DNA of 64,000 nucleotides from the NCBI RefSeq assembly GCF_039645585.1, contig NZ_CP147915.1, positions 1,550,001 through 1,614,000 on the forward strand. The letters run 5' to 3'. The stretch is from Sulfurimonas sp. HSL-1656 (lineage in GTDB: Bacteria > Campylobacterota > Campylobacteria > Campylobacterales > Sulfurimonadaceae). Position 1 is the first letter of the stretch. Every line of letters begins with the position of its first letter. This document shows positions 17,811 through 26,970 of this stretch, in pieces. The translations under genes and the position numbers were made by a program. The notes under the pieces are model-generated. The model was given only the letters and a program-made list of their open reading frames with translations, ran no database searches and had not been told where the DNA came from.

Positions 17811-19200
17811 GCTCCTCTCCCTCGCGGCGGCCCTCTGGCTGCTCGGCGGATGTTCCATGGCGCCGAAGCTCACCGTTACGCCGCCCGAACTGCCGGACCA
17901 AAGCACGGCTTCGGCCGACACCAATGCCAGCACGATCGGTGCGACGTGGTGGAAAGCCTTCAACGACGCGACGCTCGATGCCCTCGTCGAAGAGGCGCTG
18001 CAAAACAATGACGACCTGAAAATCGCCGCGAGCCGTGTCGCCCAGGCGGCGGCGTCGCTCGGCTTCAGCCGTGCCGAACGCTACCCGACACTGGACGGCG
18101 GGGCATCGGCAAACCGCCAGAAGACGAGCGGGGAGACGCTCTCTCCCTTCTCCGGGTTTATCTACAACAGTTACGACCTCTCCGTCACGGCGGCCTACGA
18201 GCTGGACTTCTGGGGCAAATACAAAAACCTCGAAGCGGCGGCGCGCGGCCAGCTGATCGCGACCGATGCCGACCGGGAAACCGTGCGGATCGGTCTTATT
18301 GCCGGTGTCGCGGAGCTCTACTTCAACCTCGTCTCCCTGCGGCGTCAGATCACGGTCACCGAGGAGACGGTCCAGGCTTACAAGGAGAGTTACGAGTACC
18401 GTGCGCGCCAGTTCCAGCACGGTGCGATCGACGAACTCACTTTGCAGCAGTCCCATGCTCTCTATGCGACGGCAAAGGTCGCCCTTGCTTCGCTGCGCGA
18501 GGAGCATGCCCTCGCCGAAAACGCGATGGGCATCCTGCTGGGGCGTTCGCCCAAAGCCCTGCTCGAAGCGGCCTATGAGACAGTGAACGCGCTGCCCGAA
18601 CCGCAGTCTGTTCCGGCCGACCTCACCTCGCGCCTGCTTGAGCGCCGCCCCGACATCCTGGCCGCCGAATCGCGCCTGCGCACGGCCAACGCGACGATCG
18701 GCGTGGCGAAGGCCGCCTACTTCCCGACCATTTCACTGACCGGCACCGCCGGCTACAGCAGCAGCGAGCTGGACAACCTCCTCAATGCCTCGGCCCAGAT
18801 GTGGGGCCTCGGCGCCGCGCTCTATGTTCCCCTGTTCGATTTCGGGCGGATCGAGAACAGCGTCAGGGAGGCGGAAGCGAAGAAGGATGAGGCCGTCACG
18901 GTCTATGCTAAGACGGTAAAAGTGGCGTTCAAAGAGGTGTATGATGCGTTGGCGAAGATCCGCGCGGCCGATGAGAAGCTCACCGCGCAGGAGGAAGCGA
19001 ATACGGCACTGGAGAAAGTCCTGAGCCTCTCGCAGCGCCGTTTTGACAGCGGGTACGGAACCTATCTGGAAGTCATCGACGCCAAGCGCCTCCTGCTTGC
19101 GTCGCGGTTGAACCTGGTGCAGCTGAGTGCCGCAAGGATCACGAACCAGATCTCACTCTACAAAGCCTTGGGGGGCGGATGGGAGCGTGCCCGCCCCTAA
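17797..19200 (+). CDS. RND outer-membrane efflux lipoprotein (NodT/OprM type)
   Basis: 467 residues. A lipoprotein signal peptide ends LLGGCS (cysteine at about residue 19). The body has the duplicated long helical repeats of TolC-like factors, including the family sequence LLERRPDILAAESRLRTANA and TLDGGASANRQ. The ATG at 17797 follows AAAGGAGGCGAAG and overlaps the permease by 14 bases. It is the trimeric outer-membrane exit duct of the marR-controlled efflux system. Confidence 0.95.
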   Translation: MNAHKLLSLAAALWLLGGCSMAPKLTVTPPELPDQSTASADTNASTIGATWWKAFNDATLDALVEEALQNNDDLKIAASRVAQAAASLGFSRAERYPTLDGGASANRQKTSGETLSPFSGFIYNSYDLSVTAAYELDFWGKYKNLEAAARGQLIATDADRETVRIGLIAGVAELYFNLVSLRRQITVTEETVQAYKESYEYRARQFQHGAIDELTLQQSHALYATAKVALASLREEHALAENAMGILLGRSPKALLEAAYETVNALPEPQSVPADLTSRLLERRPDILAAESRLRTANATIGVAKAAYFPTISLTGTAGYSSSELDNLLNASAQMWGLGAALYVPLFDFGRIENSVREAEAKKDEAVTVYAKTVKVAFKEVYDALAKIRAADEKLTAQEEANTALEKVLSLSQRRFDSGYGTYLEVIDAKRLLLASRLNLVQLSAARITNQISLYKALGGGWERARP

Positions 19201-19227
19201 CGGGTACCACACTCCCGAACCGCCGTA

Positions 19228-19425
19228 TCAGAAGTTCCCGTTGAGAAAATCCGAATCGTTGAGGACTCTCGCTTTCTCGAAGCCGTCCTCGGTCCCTTTG
19301 GGATTGGTGGAAAAACCTGCGAGCGAGCCGCAGTGGGGGCATTTGCCCTCATTGAGAAGTGCCAGCTGATCCAGGGTGATCTTCCCGTTGCACTCCTGGC
19401 AGTAGAAGAAAGTCTCCTCTTCCAT
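19228..19425 (-). CDS. zinc-ribbon mini-protein
   Basis: 65 residues. C9-x2-C12 and C29-x2-C32 (YCQECNGK ... GKCPHCGS) form a four-cysteine zinc ribbon or rubredoxin-like knuckle. The C-terminal half is acidic and unstructured-looking. Its ATG overlaps the stop of the upstream gene at 19425-19637 by one base in a TCAT arrangement, so translation is coupled. No specific family is recognised. Confidence 0.78.
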   Translation of the reverse strand: MEEETFFYCQECNGKITLDQLALLNEGKCPHCGSLAGFSTNPKGTEDGFEKARVLNDSDFLNGNF

Positions 19426-19637
19426 CAGAAGCTGCCTTCGCCGACGGTAATGACAAAGTTGTCATCGACAGGCACGACATTGAACTCATGACTGCCGCAG
19501 AAAGATTCGTTGAGCTGCTGCGCCCAGGCGCGGGCAACCATCAGAGCATTCTCCTTGTCATCAAAGGTTTTGATCTGCGGCATGTTCTGACGTCTGGCAC
19601 ATTTACACATTTTTTCTACTACAACATGGTATTCCAT
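19425..19637 (-). CDS. CxC mini-protein, paralogue of 22853-23092
   Basis: 70 residues from the ATG at 19637, preceded by AAAAGGATTGCAG. It starts MEYHVVVEKMCKCARRQN and contains NESFCGSHEFNVVPVDDNFV. A second gene at 22853-23092 encodes the same layout (QYHVVVEKLCGCAQKR ... NNSFCGKHGFDVKEVDDNFV), so this is a small family in this genome with an invariant C-x-C and a later SFCG. Cysteine pattern suggests a metal or redox site. The frame continues upstream to 19808 but the ribosome site and paralogue alignment favour this start. Confidence 0.75.
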   Translation of the reverse strand: MEYHVVVEKMCKCARRQNMPQIKTFDDKENALMVARAWAQQLNESFCGSHEFNVVPVDDNFVITVGEGSF

Positions 19638-19825
19638 CTGCAATCCTTTTTTAGAGCTCCCGTTGTTCTGCATACCCCGTTCCAGAAGGCCTTTTTGGGG
19701 AGAAATATCTTCTTCCGGTAACACTCTATTCTTGAATATATGATTTAGTCCGGGAGTGATATGTATAAGTAATATAATGTTTGGTAATATTCCGCCCCTA
19801 AAAACCATCTTTTAAAGGAATACGT

Positions 19826-20971
19826 TTGATTCGCAACACTCTTCTTATGATTTTTTTCCTGTTATGGCAGGGCGCCCAGGCGTCGACGACAACAGACCTG
19901 CAGGGACTCGTCACGCAGGGCCAAACCCTCAACGGCGAACTTGCGGCGTTCAGCTTTGCCCAGGAAGGATCCTGCAGCGAGCTCGGAACACTCAATACCT
20001 CTATCAAGGAGTATATCGCCTCGATTCAGATGGTGTACACCCATATCCCCTCTCCCTACTCTGTCAGTGTTGACGACCTCGACTCACTCGACAGCCTTTC
20101 CGCGATTGCCCTTCAGATGGCAAGGAACACCTTCCGCATCTCCACGGGTCTCCAAACGACCGGCAGCTGTTATGACCGTTCCAACTACGAAGTCCTGATG
20201 GCGGCGATGCTGCGCCTCTCCGACGATATCGGGACGATGGCCGACCGCATCCTCGAGATGGCCGACCGCATCCTCGTCATGGCTGACAATATCGGCATGA
20301 TGGCGGACCGTATCCTCATTACCCAGCAGCTGCAGAACAGCAATGTCCTCCTGACACAGGAGTCCGTGCTGCAGACACAGAACAATATGGTCGGTCTCAG
20401 TGATGCACTCGCACCGGACCTCTATGACGCCAAGCTTTCCGAACTGATCACGAAGAGCCAGGTCCTGGCGGATGCCATGGCCGGAACGACCCTGACGGAG
20501 TCGACGATGGACGTCCAGCTGCAACAGCTTGAAGTCAACGCCTCCAGGCTCATGATCTCTACAAAGAACCTCTACGAATGGTCCGCCAAGAACAACCAGG
20601 TCGCGGTGATCGAACCCAGCGCAGAGACCCTGACGATGTTCGGCGACCTCTCCCAGATCCACCAGAACATGGGCAGCAGTCTTCAGACGTTCGCCGCTTC
20701 CATCGAAAACCTCTCCGATCAGACCGATTCGGACGTTCTGAAAGCGGCGATCGCCAGCATGCTGAAGCTCAGCTACGACATCGGCACCATGTCAAACCGT
20801 ATCATGGAGATGTCGGACAAGATCATCGTGATGGCCGACAACATCGGTATCATGAGCGACCGTATCCGTCAGACCCAGGAGCTGCAGCAGGGGAGTTTTG
20901 AGACGATGTTTCACTCCATGTTCAGCGCACAGAGTTCCATGATCACCCTTTTCCAGTCCATGAATCCCTAA
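19826..20971 (+). CDS. secreted heptad-repeat protein 1
   Basis: 381 residues from TTG 19826 (AAAGGA eight bases upstream) with a signal peptide MIRNTLLMIFFLLWQGAQAS. Two copies of a module of about 64 residues occur at 127-190 and 311-374. Each opens with MLxLSxDIGTM and continues as consecutive seven-residue units: M138ADRILE, M145ADRILV, M152ADNIGM, M159ADRILI, then TQQLQ. Met/Ile at 4-3 spacing with Asp/Arg elsewhere predicts a long amphipathic helix or coiled coil. The next gene is a paralogue 9 bases later. I do not recognise a named family; a helical envelope or membrane-active protein is possible. Confidence 0.82.
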   Translation: MIRNTLLMIFFLLWQGAQASTTTDLQGLVTQGQTLNGELAAFSFAQEGSCSELGTLNTSIKEYIASIQMVYTHIPSPYSVSVDDLDSLDSLSAIALQMARNTFRISTGLQTTGSCYDRSNYEVLMAAMLRLSDDIGTMADRILEMADRILVMADNIGMMADRILITQQLQNSNVLLTQESVLQTQNNMVGLSDALAPDLYDAKLSELITKSQVLADAMAGTTLTESTMDVQLQQLEVNASRLMISTKNLYEWSAKNNQVAVIEPSAETLTMFGDLSQIHQNMGSSLQTFAASIENLSDQTDSDVLKAAIASMLKLSYDIGTMSNRIMEMSDKIIVMADNIGIMSDRIRQTQELQQGSFETMFHSMFSAQSSMITLFQSMNP

Positions 20972-20980
20972 GGAGGCACC

Positions 20981-22147
20981 GTGAAGACATTCAAAAACCC
21001 GTTTAAACCCCTGATGCTCCTCGGCGCCCTGCTTGCCGTATCGCTCCCGCTCCATGCGGCGCTGCTGACCGACCTGCAGACCGCCAACACGAATGCCGGA
21101 AGCTTCAAGAGCCAGCTTGAAGCGATCAACCTCGGCAGCGACAGCGTCTGCGCACCGCTGCTGCAGGCAAACAATGCGGCGCGTGACCTCGTCAACGAAA
21201 TCAGCCGTATCGACGCAAGCCTTGCCGCCCCGCTGCAGGTGGATGCAGACGTGCTGACGGCGCTGGATCAGTACACCCTGACGGTCCTGGGCCTCGCCAA
21301 TGAAGCACTGCACCTCTCCACAGACCTCCAGATGCTCTCTTCATCCATGAACGCTGCGACCCTCGGTGACGGCATCACGGCGATGCTCAGGCTCTCGGAC
21401 GATATCGGGACGATGGCGGACCGCATCGGCGAGATGGCGGACAAGATTCTGATCATGTCGGACAACATCGGCCTGATGGCCGACCGCATCCTCGAGACCC
21501 AGCAGCTGCAAAACGACAACGTCGCGCTCACCCAGTCCACCCTCCTGCAGACACAGAAGAATATGCTCGCACTCGTCTCGGTGATGCAATCCGACAGTTT
21601 CAACAACGAACTGGAGGGGCTGAAATCGAGCGGTGACTTCCTGGCGCAGCGTATGGAGGCCGTCAGCCTGACGCCGTGGACGATGTCCATGGAACTCGAA
21701 GCGGTCTCCTGGGATGTGCATCAATACCGGGGCGAAGTCGAATCCGTCTACGCCAACGTCACGGCAAATACGGTGCATAACAGCCTTTACATCAGTGCCG
21801 ATACGCTGACGGATCTCGGCAACCTAGCCGTGATGCTCCGTTCGCTTTCGACGGCTGTCGACGGCTATGTCACCGCGATCGGCGGCATGGCGTCCATGAC
21901 CTCCGACCCGACACTCTATGCCTCGCTCAAAAGCATGCTGCAGCTCTCCGCCGATATCGGCGTCATGGCGAACCGTATCCTCGAAGAGGCGGACGTCATC
22001 CTCGCGATGGCGGACAATATCGGGCTGCAGGCCGACCAGATCGTATCCACACAGCAGTCGATGAACATCAATATCGCCGCCGTTCAGGGCGCGATCCTCG
22101 CTGCACAGCAGATGGCGATCCCCCTCTTCGCCCAACGGGGACTTTGA
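20981..22147 (+). CDS. secreted heptad-repeat protein 2
   Basis: 388 residues from GTG 20981, preceded by AAGGAGGCACC. The signal peptide ends about residue 26 (LLAVSLPLHA). It has the same two-module plan as the protein encoded just upstream: 135-198 (LSDDIGTMADRIGEMADK ... DNIGLMADRILETQQLQ) and 318-380 (LSADIGVMANRILEEADV ... DNIGLQADQIVSTQQS). Only one cysteine (C57). Tandem gene duplication on top of internal duplication gives four copies of the module here. The function is unknown; joint secretion suggests a hetero-oligomer. Confidence 0.82.
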   Translation: MKTFKNPFKPLMLLGALLAVSLPLHAALLTDLQTANTNAGSFKSQLEAINLGSDSVCAPLLQANNAARDLVNEISRIDASLAAPLQVDADVLTALDQYTLTVLGLANEALHLSTDLQMLSSSMNAATLGDGITAMLRLSDDIGTMADRIGEMADKILIMSDNIGLMADRILETQQLQNDNVALTQSTLLQTQKNMLALVSVMQSDSFNNELEGLKSSGDFLAQRMEAVSLTPWTMSMELEAVSWDVHQYRGEVESVYANVTANTVHNSLYISADTLTDLGNLAVMLRSLSTAVDGYVTAIGGMASMTSDPTLYASLKSMLQLSADIGVMANRILEEADVILAMADNIGLQADQIVSTQQSMNINIAAVQGAILAAQQMAIPLFAQRGL

Positions 22148-22170
22148 TATAAAAATCGTTTTAAGCGTCG

Positions 22171-22734
22171 TTACTGATGCTGGCTGAGGACGACGCCGAG
22201 TGCCAGGAAACCGATCACGACGCCGATGAGCATCAATACATTGATGATCGCGGCGACGACCACGACCCAGGTATGGTAGCCGCCGAGCTGTTTCATTGTC
22301 GCAATACGCATCTCGTCATCCGTCGAAGCGGCTTCCGCCTTTTGCTTCAGCTCTTTGTAGGTCTTGTAGACGAAATAAGGCGCGGTACCGCCCGCCAGGA
22401 CCATGAAGATCAGCGAACCGATGAGCCCGAGCGGCAGAAGCGAGAAGACGACCGCCGCACCGAAATAGCCCAGCGCCGCCAGATAGGATTTGCGGTAGAG
22501 CAGGAACCAGAACGTCACAAAGAAAGCCCACCAGGACCAGCTCCAGGCGAAACTGTCGACACCGTTCTGGCTGAACTTTGCAAAGGTACGCTTGTACCAC
22601 GAAAACTTCTCGGGTTTCTGTACAAACGCGTCGAGCATCGCGTCCTCGTATTGCGTCTGCACTTCCGCGGTGTTTTCGGCAGTATCGGACGGCTCTGCCG
22701 TTTCTGACGCCTGCGTATTCGGGTGGTTTTCCAT
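22171..22734 (-). CDS. DUF2628-like membrane protein
   Basis: 187 residues. An acidic, Thr/Glu-rich N terminus of about 45 residues is followed by SFAWSWSWWAFFVTFWFLLYRK, LAALGYFGAAVVFSLLP and further hydrophobic stretches (three to four membrane segments), with YFVYKTYKELKQKAE between them. The Trp-rich entry and the FLLYRK turn fit the DUF2628 family of small inner-membrane proteins. It is convergent with the heptad-repeat genes. No function is known for the family. Confidence 0.78.
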   Translation of the reverse strand: MENHPNTQASETAEPSDTAENTAEVQTQYEDAMLDAFVQKPEKFSWYKRTFAKFSQNGVDSFAWSWSWWAFFVTFWFLLYRKSYLAALGYFGAAVVFSLLPLGLIGSLIFMVLAGGTAPYFVYKTYKELKQKAEAASTDDEMRIATMKQLGGYHTWVVVVAAIINVLMLIGVVIGFLALGVVLSQHQ

Positions 22735-22852
22735 ACTGGTGGGCTCCTGGATAATCTCTGCTCGTACAATGACTACGCAACGTTACAAGCGCCCTATCGT
22801 ATCGAAAAAGCATTTAAAATCGTGAAAATGCGGTACACGAAAATTGACCGGG

Positions 22853-23092
22853 CTAGTAAAGTTCGCACGCCTCGACGAACCCGCCCTCTTCGACGGAGAT
22901 GACGAAGTTGTCGTCCACCTCTTTCACATCAAACCCGTGTTTGCCGCAGAAACTGTTGTTGAGCGTATCGGCCCACTCGTAGGCGTGCTCTTCGGCCTCA
23001 TCACGGCTGTAAAAGGTACGGATCTGCTCCAGGCCCCTTTTTTGTGCACAGCCGCACAGTTTTTCGACGACGACGTGGTATTGCGACGGCAT
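22853..23092 (-). CDS. CxC mini-protein, paralogue of 19425-19637
   Basis: 79 residues: MPSQYHVVVEKLCGCAQKRG, a helical region with DEAEEHAYEWADTL, then NNSFCGKHGFDVKEVDDNFV and a nine-residue tail ending CELY. It aligns end to end with the 70-residue protein at 19425-19637. It lies 8 bases after the stop of the upstream 61-aa gene and is probably co-transcribed with it. The function is unknown; conserved C13-x-C15 and C48 suggest metal or thiol chemistry. Confidence 0.78.
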   Translation of the reverse strand: MPSQYHVVVEKLCGCAQKRGLEQIRTFYSRDEAEEHAYEWADTLNNSFCGKHGFDVKEVDDNFVISVEEGGFVEACELY

Positions 23093-23100
23093 GGGAAGCC

Positions 23101-23286
23101 TTAGGAGAGTTTGCTGTTGCTGGAGATCAGGTAGAACTGGTCTTTGAGTTTGTTGAGTTCGCGGATAACAAGATCGTGGTGTTCTTCGCTGAGCGCGTAG
23201 TGCTGCTCCATAAAATCGTAGAGTTTATCGATGTTGGTGTAGATCTCTTTCATCAGATTTTCCTTGATCTTGTCGGAAACGGCCAT
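23101..23286 (-). CDS. 61-aa helical small protein
   Basis: ATG at 23286 follows AAAAAAGGACAATACCC. The 61-residue product (MAVSDKIKENLMKEIYTNID ...) is charged and helical, with His-rich EEHHDL in the middle. No cysteine and no signal peptide. It is followed by the CxC mini-protein. The open frame extends upstream to 23604 but would run into the nifK terminator and gene, so the short form is preferred. Function unknown. Confidence 0.65.
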   Translation of the reverse strand: MAVSDKIKENLMKEIYTNIDKLYDFMEQHYALSEEHHDLVIRELNKLKDQFYLISSNSKLS

Positions 23287-23460
23287 GGGTATTGTCCTTT
23301 TTTCCGCATCTATTGCAAAAACCGTGCTTGAAAGTCGTGAAAGGGAGTGCCCCCCGAAGGGGACAACATGAATTGAGGAGAGAGAAAGTCGGGGGTCCGA
23401 AGAAGACGCCCCGGTGCCGCCCCAGCGGTCCGAACCGGCCGTGGGGCCGCGGCGAAACTC

Positions 23461-23495
23461 AAAAAAAACAGGTATCCCTCTCCCCGGGGGAAGAG
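23461..23495 (-). terminator. Rho-independent terminator of nifHDK
   Basis: Three bases after the nifK stop, the minus strand reads CTCTTCCCC-C-GGGGAGAG, a strong stem, followed after nine bases by eight consecutive T. This is the expected end of the nifH-nifD-nifK transcript. Confidence 0.8.
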
Positions 23496-23497
23496 AT

Positions 23498-25045
23498 TTA
23501 GCGGATAAGGTCGAAGAAGTAGTCCGTCGTAGCGATACCCTTCGTCTCTTCGTCGAGCTGATCAAGAACTTTGTTCGTGATCTGAGTGAGCATGTTGAGC
23601 GCACCTTCGTAACCGCTCAGAGAGTAGCGGTGCAGGTGGTGACGGTCAAAGATCGGGAAGCCCATGTAGATGAGCGGAGTACCCGTATCACGCATCAGCT
23701 CTTTACCGTAAGAGTTACCGATCATGAAATCGACAGGCTCAGTAAAGAGGAATGAACGCATGTGCCACAGGTCTTTACCTGCCCAGACGTTCAGTGTGTC
23801 TTTTGCCGGTGACGTGTCGAGAAGCGCACGCATCTCGTCTTCCCAGCCGCGCGGTGCATTGTGGCACAGTACGTGTGTCGGTTCCGCACCCATTTCGAGC
23901 AGGAAGGAAACAACACCGATCAGGAAGTCAGGGTCGCCCCAGATCGCGAATTTCTTACCGTGCATGTACGGGTAGGAGTCCTGCATAGCATCGACCAGGC
24001 GCTGGCGCTCTACTTTCAGCTCTTTCGGGATCTCGTTACCAGTCAGTTCGGCAAGCTTCATGATGAACTCGTCAGTGCCTTTCAGACCGATCGGGTTACA
24101 CGTTGTGCTGCCTTTCTGCTTCCAGCGCTTCTCGACCATTTTCATGGTTTTCGGTGTAGCGTATTTCTGCAGAGAGATCGTCGCTTTAGAGTTGATACAG
24201 TCTTTAGCGTCTTCAAGCTTCGTACCGCCGGCGAACATGTTGTATTCACCTGCAGGCATATCCCACTGGTCAGAGTGGTCGCCGAGCATGATGTAGTCTG
24301 CACCCATCTTCTCAACGATCGTCTTAACCGCACGGAGTGAACCGATGTAGGTTTCGAAGCCCGGGATGATGTTGATGCGCTCTTTCGTCTCACCTTTTTG
24401 GTCTTCAGTGAGCTGCTGCATCGTACCGTGCATCATGTTGTCGTAACCAGTGATGTGGCTACCGACGAATGACGGAGTGTGTGCATACGGGATCGGGAAA
24501 GATTCCGGAAGGTCAACACCACCGTCTTCCTCTTTCGCAGCTGTAATGAACGCATAGAGGTCGTCACCGATGACTTCCGCCATACAAGTAGTGGAAACCA
24601 TGATCATGTCCGGCTTGTAGACTGCTGCACAGTTTTTCAGACCGTCTTTCATGTTGGTCAGACCACCGAATACCGCCGCGTCTTCTGTCATAGAGTCGGA
24701 TACACAAGGTGTCGGCTCTTTGAAGTGGCGCGTAAAGTAAGAACGGAAGTAAGCAACACAACCGTGTGAACCGTGAACGTACGGCATACAGTTCTCGAAA
24801 CCGAGAGCGACCATGACAGCACCGAGGGGCTGACATGCTTTTGCCGGGTTGACAGTGATCGCTTCACGAGCCAGGTTCTTTTCGCGGTAATCCCACGTCG
24901 TCGTCCACTCAGCGATTTCAGCGACTTTTTCTTTGTCGATGGCGCCCCAGGCACCCTCGAACTGTTTTTTGTTTGCCAGGACATCCCGGTACTCAGGATG
25001 CTGGAAGAGGTTTTTACCGTTGTCGATTTTATCTACGTTCTGCAT
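23498..25045 (-). CDS. nifK: nitrogenase MoFe protein beta chain
   Basis: 515 residues from the ATG at 25045, which overlaps the nifD stop (TAATG). The P-cluster cysteines are visible in NPAKACQPLGAVMVALGF, YVHGSHGCVAYFRSYF and the serine-bearing region after EPTPCVSDSMTED. NIIPGFETYIGS and NSYGKELMRDTG are typical of NifK. It forms the alpha2-beta2 MoFe protein with NifD. An eight-residue longer start inside nifD is possible in frame but lacks support. A terminator follows. Codons often end in T, as in nifH and nifD. Confidence 0.98.
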   Translation of the reverse strand: MQNVDKIDNGKNLFQHPEYRDVLANKKQFEGAWGAIDKEKVAEIAEWTTTWDYREKNLAREAITVNPAKACQPLGAVMVALGFENCMPYVHGSHGCVAYFRSYFTRHFKEPTPCVSDSMTEDAAVFGGLTNMKDGLKNCAAVYKPDMIMVSTTCMAEVIGDDLYAFITAAKEEDGGVDLPESFPIPYAHTPSFVGSHITGYDNMMHGTMQQLTEDQKGETKERINIIPGFETYIGSLRAVKTIVEKMGADYIMLGDHSDQWDMPAGEYNMFAGGTKLEDAKDCINSKATISLQKYATPKTMKMVEKRWKQKGSTTCNPIGLKGTDEFIMKLAELTGNEIPKELKVERQRLVDAMQDSYPYMHGKKFAIWGDPDFLIGVVSFLLEMGAEPTHVLCHNAPRGWEDEMRALLDTSPAKDTLNVWAGKDLWHMRSFLFTEPVDFMIGNSYGKELMRDTGTPLIYMGFPIFDRHHLHRYSLSGYEGALNMLTQITNKVLDQLDEETKGIATTDYFFDLIR

Positions 25046-26517
25046 TACGCTTCTCCTTCCGTTTCCCAAGGTGCTTTGCTATATCCCCATACCGGAGAGT
25101 TGATCGCGAGGTCCATGTCGGCTGCGAAGATCGCGAAACCGTCGAATCCGTGGTACGGACCGCTGTAGTCCCAAGAGTGCATCTGGCGATACGGCAGACC
25201 CATTTTCTGGAAGACGTATTTCTCTTTGATACCAGAAGCAACGAGGTCCGGCTCAAGTTTCTTGACGAACGCTTCGAGCTCGTATTCGTTGACGTCATCG
25301 TAGATGACAGTAGAACGCATGATCTCGTCTTTCGTACGTTTGTAGTCGTCGTCGTGTGCGAATTCGTAACCCGTACCGATAACTTCCATACCGAGGTCTT
25401 CGTAGGCACCGATAACGTGACGCGGGCGGAGACCACCGACGAACAGCATTACTTGCTTGCCTTCGAGGCGCGGCTTGTACTTGTCGACAACCGCATTGAT
25501 CATCGGCTCGTATTTCGCGATAACCTCTTCACATTTCGCCTGGATCTTCTCGTCGAAGAATGCAGCGATCTTGCGCAGAGATTTGTAAGTCTGAGACGGT
25601 CCGAAGAAGTTGTATTCAACCCAAGGGATACCGAACTCTTTCTCCATGTGACGGGAGATGTAGTTCATAGAACGGTAGCAGTGCAGGAGGTTCAGTTTAA
25701 CCTTCGGCGTCTGTGCCATTTCTTTGAGCGTAGCATCGCCTGACCACTGAGCCGTTACACGCAGACCCATCTCTTCGAGAAGGATACGGCTTGACCATGC
25801 GTCACCACCGATGTTGTAGTCACCGATGATCGCAACGTCGTACTCAGTCGGCTCGATAGCGTCACCCAGAGTCTCAACGTTACCGTCGAAGACGTAGTCA
25901 CGGACAGTGTCGTTCGCGATGTGGTGACCCAGAGACTGAGAAACACCGCGGAAACCTTCACAGTTAACCGGAACGATCGTGTTACCAGTTTTCTTCGCAT
26001 ACACTTTAGAAGTCGCGTTGATGTCGTCACCGATCAGACCGATCGGACACTCAGACTGGACAGTGATACCGTTGTTCAGCGGGAACAGCGCGTCGATCTC
26101 TTCGAAACAGACAGCCAGTTTCTTGTCACCGCCGAAGACGATGTCTTTTTCCTGGAAATCTGAAGAGAAGTTCATCGTAACGAATGTATCGACACCGGTT
26201 GTACCGATGTAGTAGTTACGACGGCCGGCACGTGAATACTGACCACAGCCGATCGGACCGTGAGAGATATGAACCATATCTTTGACCGGACCCCAGACAA
26301 CACCTTTTGAACCGGCATAGGCACAGCCGCGCTGGCTCATGACACCCGGAACAGTTTTCTTATTCGAACGGACGTTACCGCACGTTTTTTGGCTTTCATC
26401 CTCTGGTGAACCTACACCGAGGTGCTTAGCACGGTTTTTCGCAGCTTTTGCCGGGTACGCTTTGAGTACCTCTTCGATCGCTGCTTTTTGTTTTGCTTCC
26501 AATGATTCTGGACCCAT
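25045..26517 (-). CDS. nifD: nitrogenase MoFe protein alpha chain
   Basis: 490 residues. P-cluster ligands lie in [29 protein letters not shown] and [12 protein letters not shown]; the FeMo-cofactor ligands are the Cys of [13 protein letters not shown] and the His of [36 protein letters not shown] carries the glutamine near homocitrate. These mark a molybdenum NifD rather than AnfD or VnfD. It reduces dinitrogen with NifK, taking electrons from NifH. It is preceded by a 117-aa gene and followed in overlap by nifK. The start has AGAGGAGGATAT. Confidence 0.98.
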   Translation of the reverse strand: MGPESLEAKQKAAIEEVLKAYPAKAAKNRAKHLGVGSPEDESQKTCGNVRSNKKTVPGVMSQRGCAYAGSKGVVWGPVKDMVHISHGPIGCGQYSRAGRRNYYIGTTGVDTFVTMNFSSDFQEKDIVFGGDKKLAVCFEEIDALFPLNNGITVQSECPIGLIGDDINATSKVYAKKTGNTIVPVNCEGFRGVSQSLGHHIANDTVRDYVFDGNVETLGDAIEPTEYDVAIIGDYNIGGDAWSSRILLEEMGLRVTAQWSGDATLKEMAQTPKVKLNLLHCYRSMNYISRHMEKEFGIPWVEYNFFGPSQTYKSLRKIAAFFDEKIQAKCEEVIAKYEPMINAVVDKYKPRLEGKQVMLFVGGLRPRHVIGAYEDLGMEVIGTGYEFAHDDDYKRTKDEIMRSTVIYDDVNEYELEAFVKKLEPDLVASGIKEKYVFQKMGLPYRQMHSWDYSGPYHGFDGFAIFAADMDLAINSPVWGYSKAPWETEGEA

Positions 26518-26565
26518 AATATCCTCCTCTATGTCTTATTAAAGAATCTATAATTTTTAGTTTGC

Positions 26566-26919
26566 TTACGCTGCCGTAATGCGGAACTGAGCCATAGAGT
26601 CGAATTTCTTACAAAGGGCCATAGTCTCGTCGTCTGCAGCATCGAGACGCTTGGAGAGCTCTGCAATTTGATAGCGGTTTGTATAGATCATGTAATCAGA
26701 CTCAGCCGTCTTGGCATAGTGCACAAGCGCTTTGAACATGAACGTATCTTTGTTCGTATAAGAAAGCTCTTCTTTTTGGCCTTCGCGGCTTTCCATGAGC
26801 ATTTTAATTTCGCTGACGCTGTCGAAATCGACGCCTGCATTTTCCAGTTTTTCAACAACTTTTTCGTCCGGGATTGTATTCCCCATATCTGCCGGGAAGT
26901 GGAAACCAAGAATAAACAT
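26566..26919 (-). CDS. 117-aa protein between nifH and nifD
   Basis: The product begins MFILGFHFPADMGNTIPDEK and is helical and acidic, with DEETMALCKKFDSMAQFRI near the end and a single cysteine. It has a good ribosome site (AAGGAGAATTATT). It is not a PII-like NifI protein (no T-loop) and I do not recognise it. Its position inside nifH-x-nifD, 48 bases before nifD, and the same T-ending codon bias as its neighbours make it a nif structural-operon accessory. A role in nitrogenase assembly, protection or control is inferred from position only. Confidence 0.82.
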   Translation of the reverse strand: MFILGFHFPADMGNTIPDEKVVEKLENAGVDFDSVSEIKMLMESREGQKEELSYTNKDTFMFKALVHYAKTAESDYMIYTNRYQIAELSKRLDAADDETMALCKKFDSMAQFRITAA

Positions 26920-26970
26920 AATAATTCTCCTTCTTTGTCTGTTTTTTTCTTTTCATTATGAGAATTTTTA

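Noticed and set aside
23346-23455. GC-rich hairpin potential (CCCC-CGAA-GGGG and a GCCGCCCC ... GGGGCCGCGGC region) between the nifK terminator and the 61-aa gene.
   Set aside because: Local GC content makes such pairing likely by chance; no promoter or conserved motif supports a small RNA.
24479-24769. A frame beginning MCIRDRERF, similar to the peptide seen from sequencing-adaptor contamination.
   Set aside because: It is antisense to nifK, whose own frame (PESFPIPYAHTPSFVGSH) is intact and conserved here, so there is no adaptor insert.
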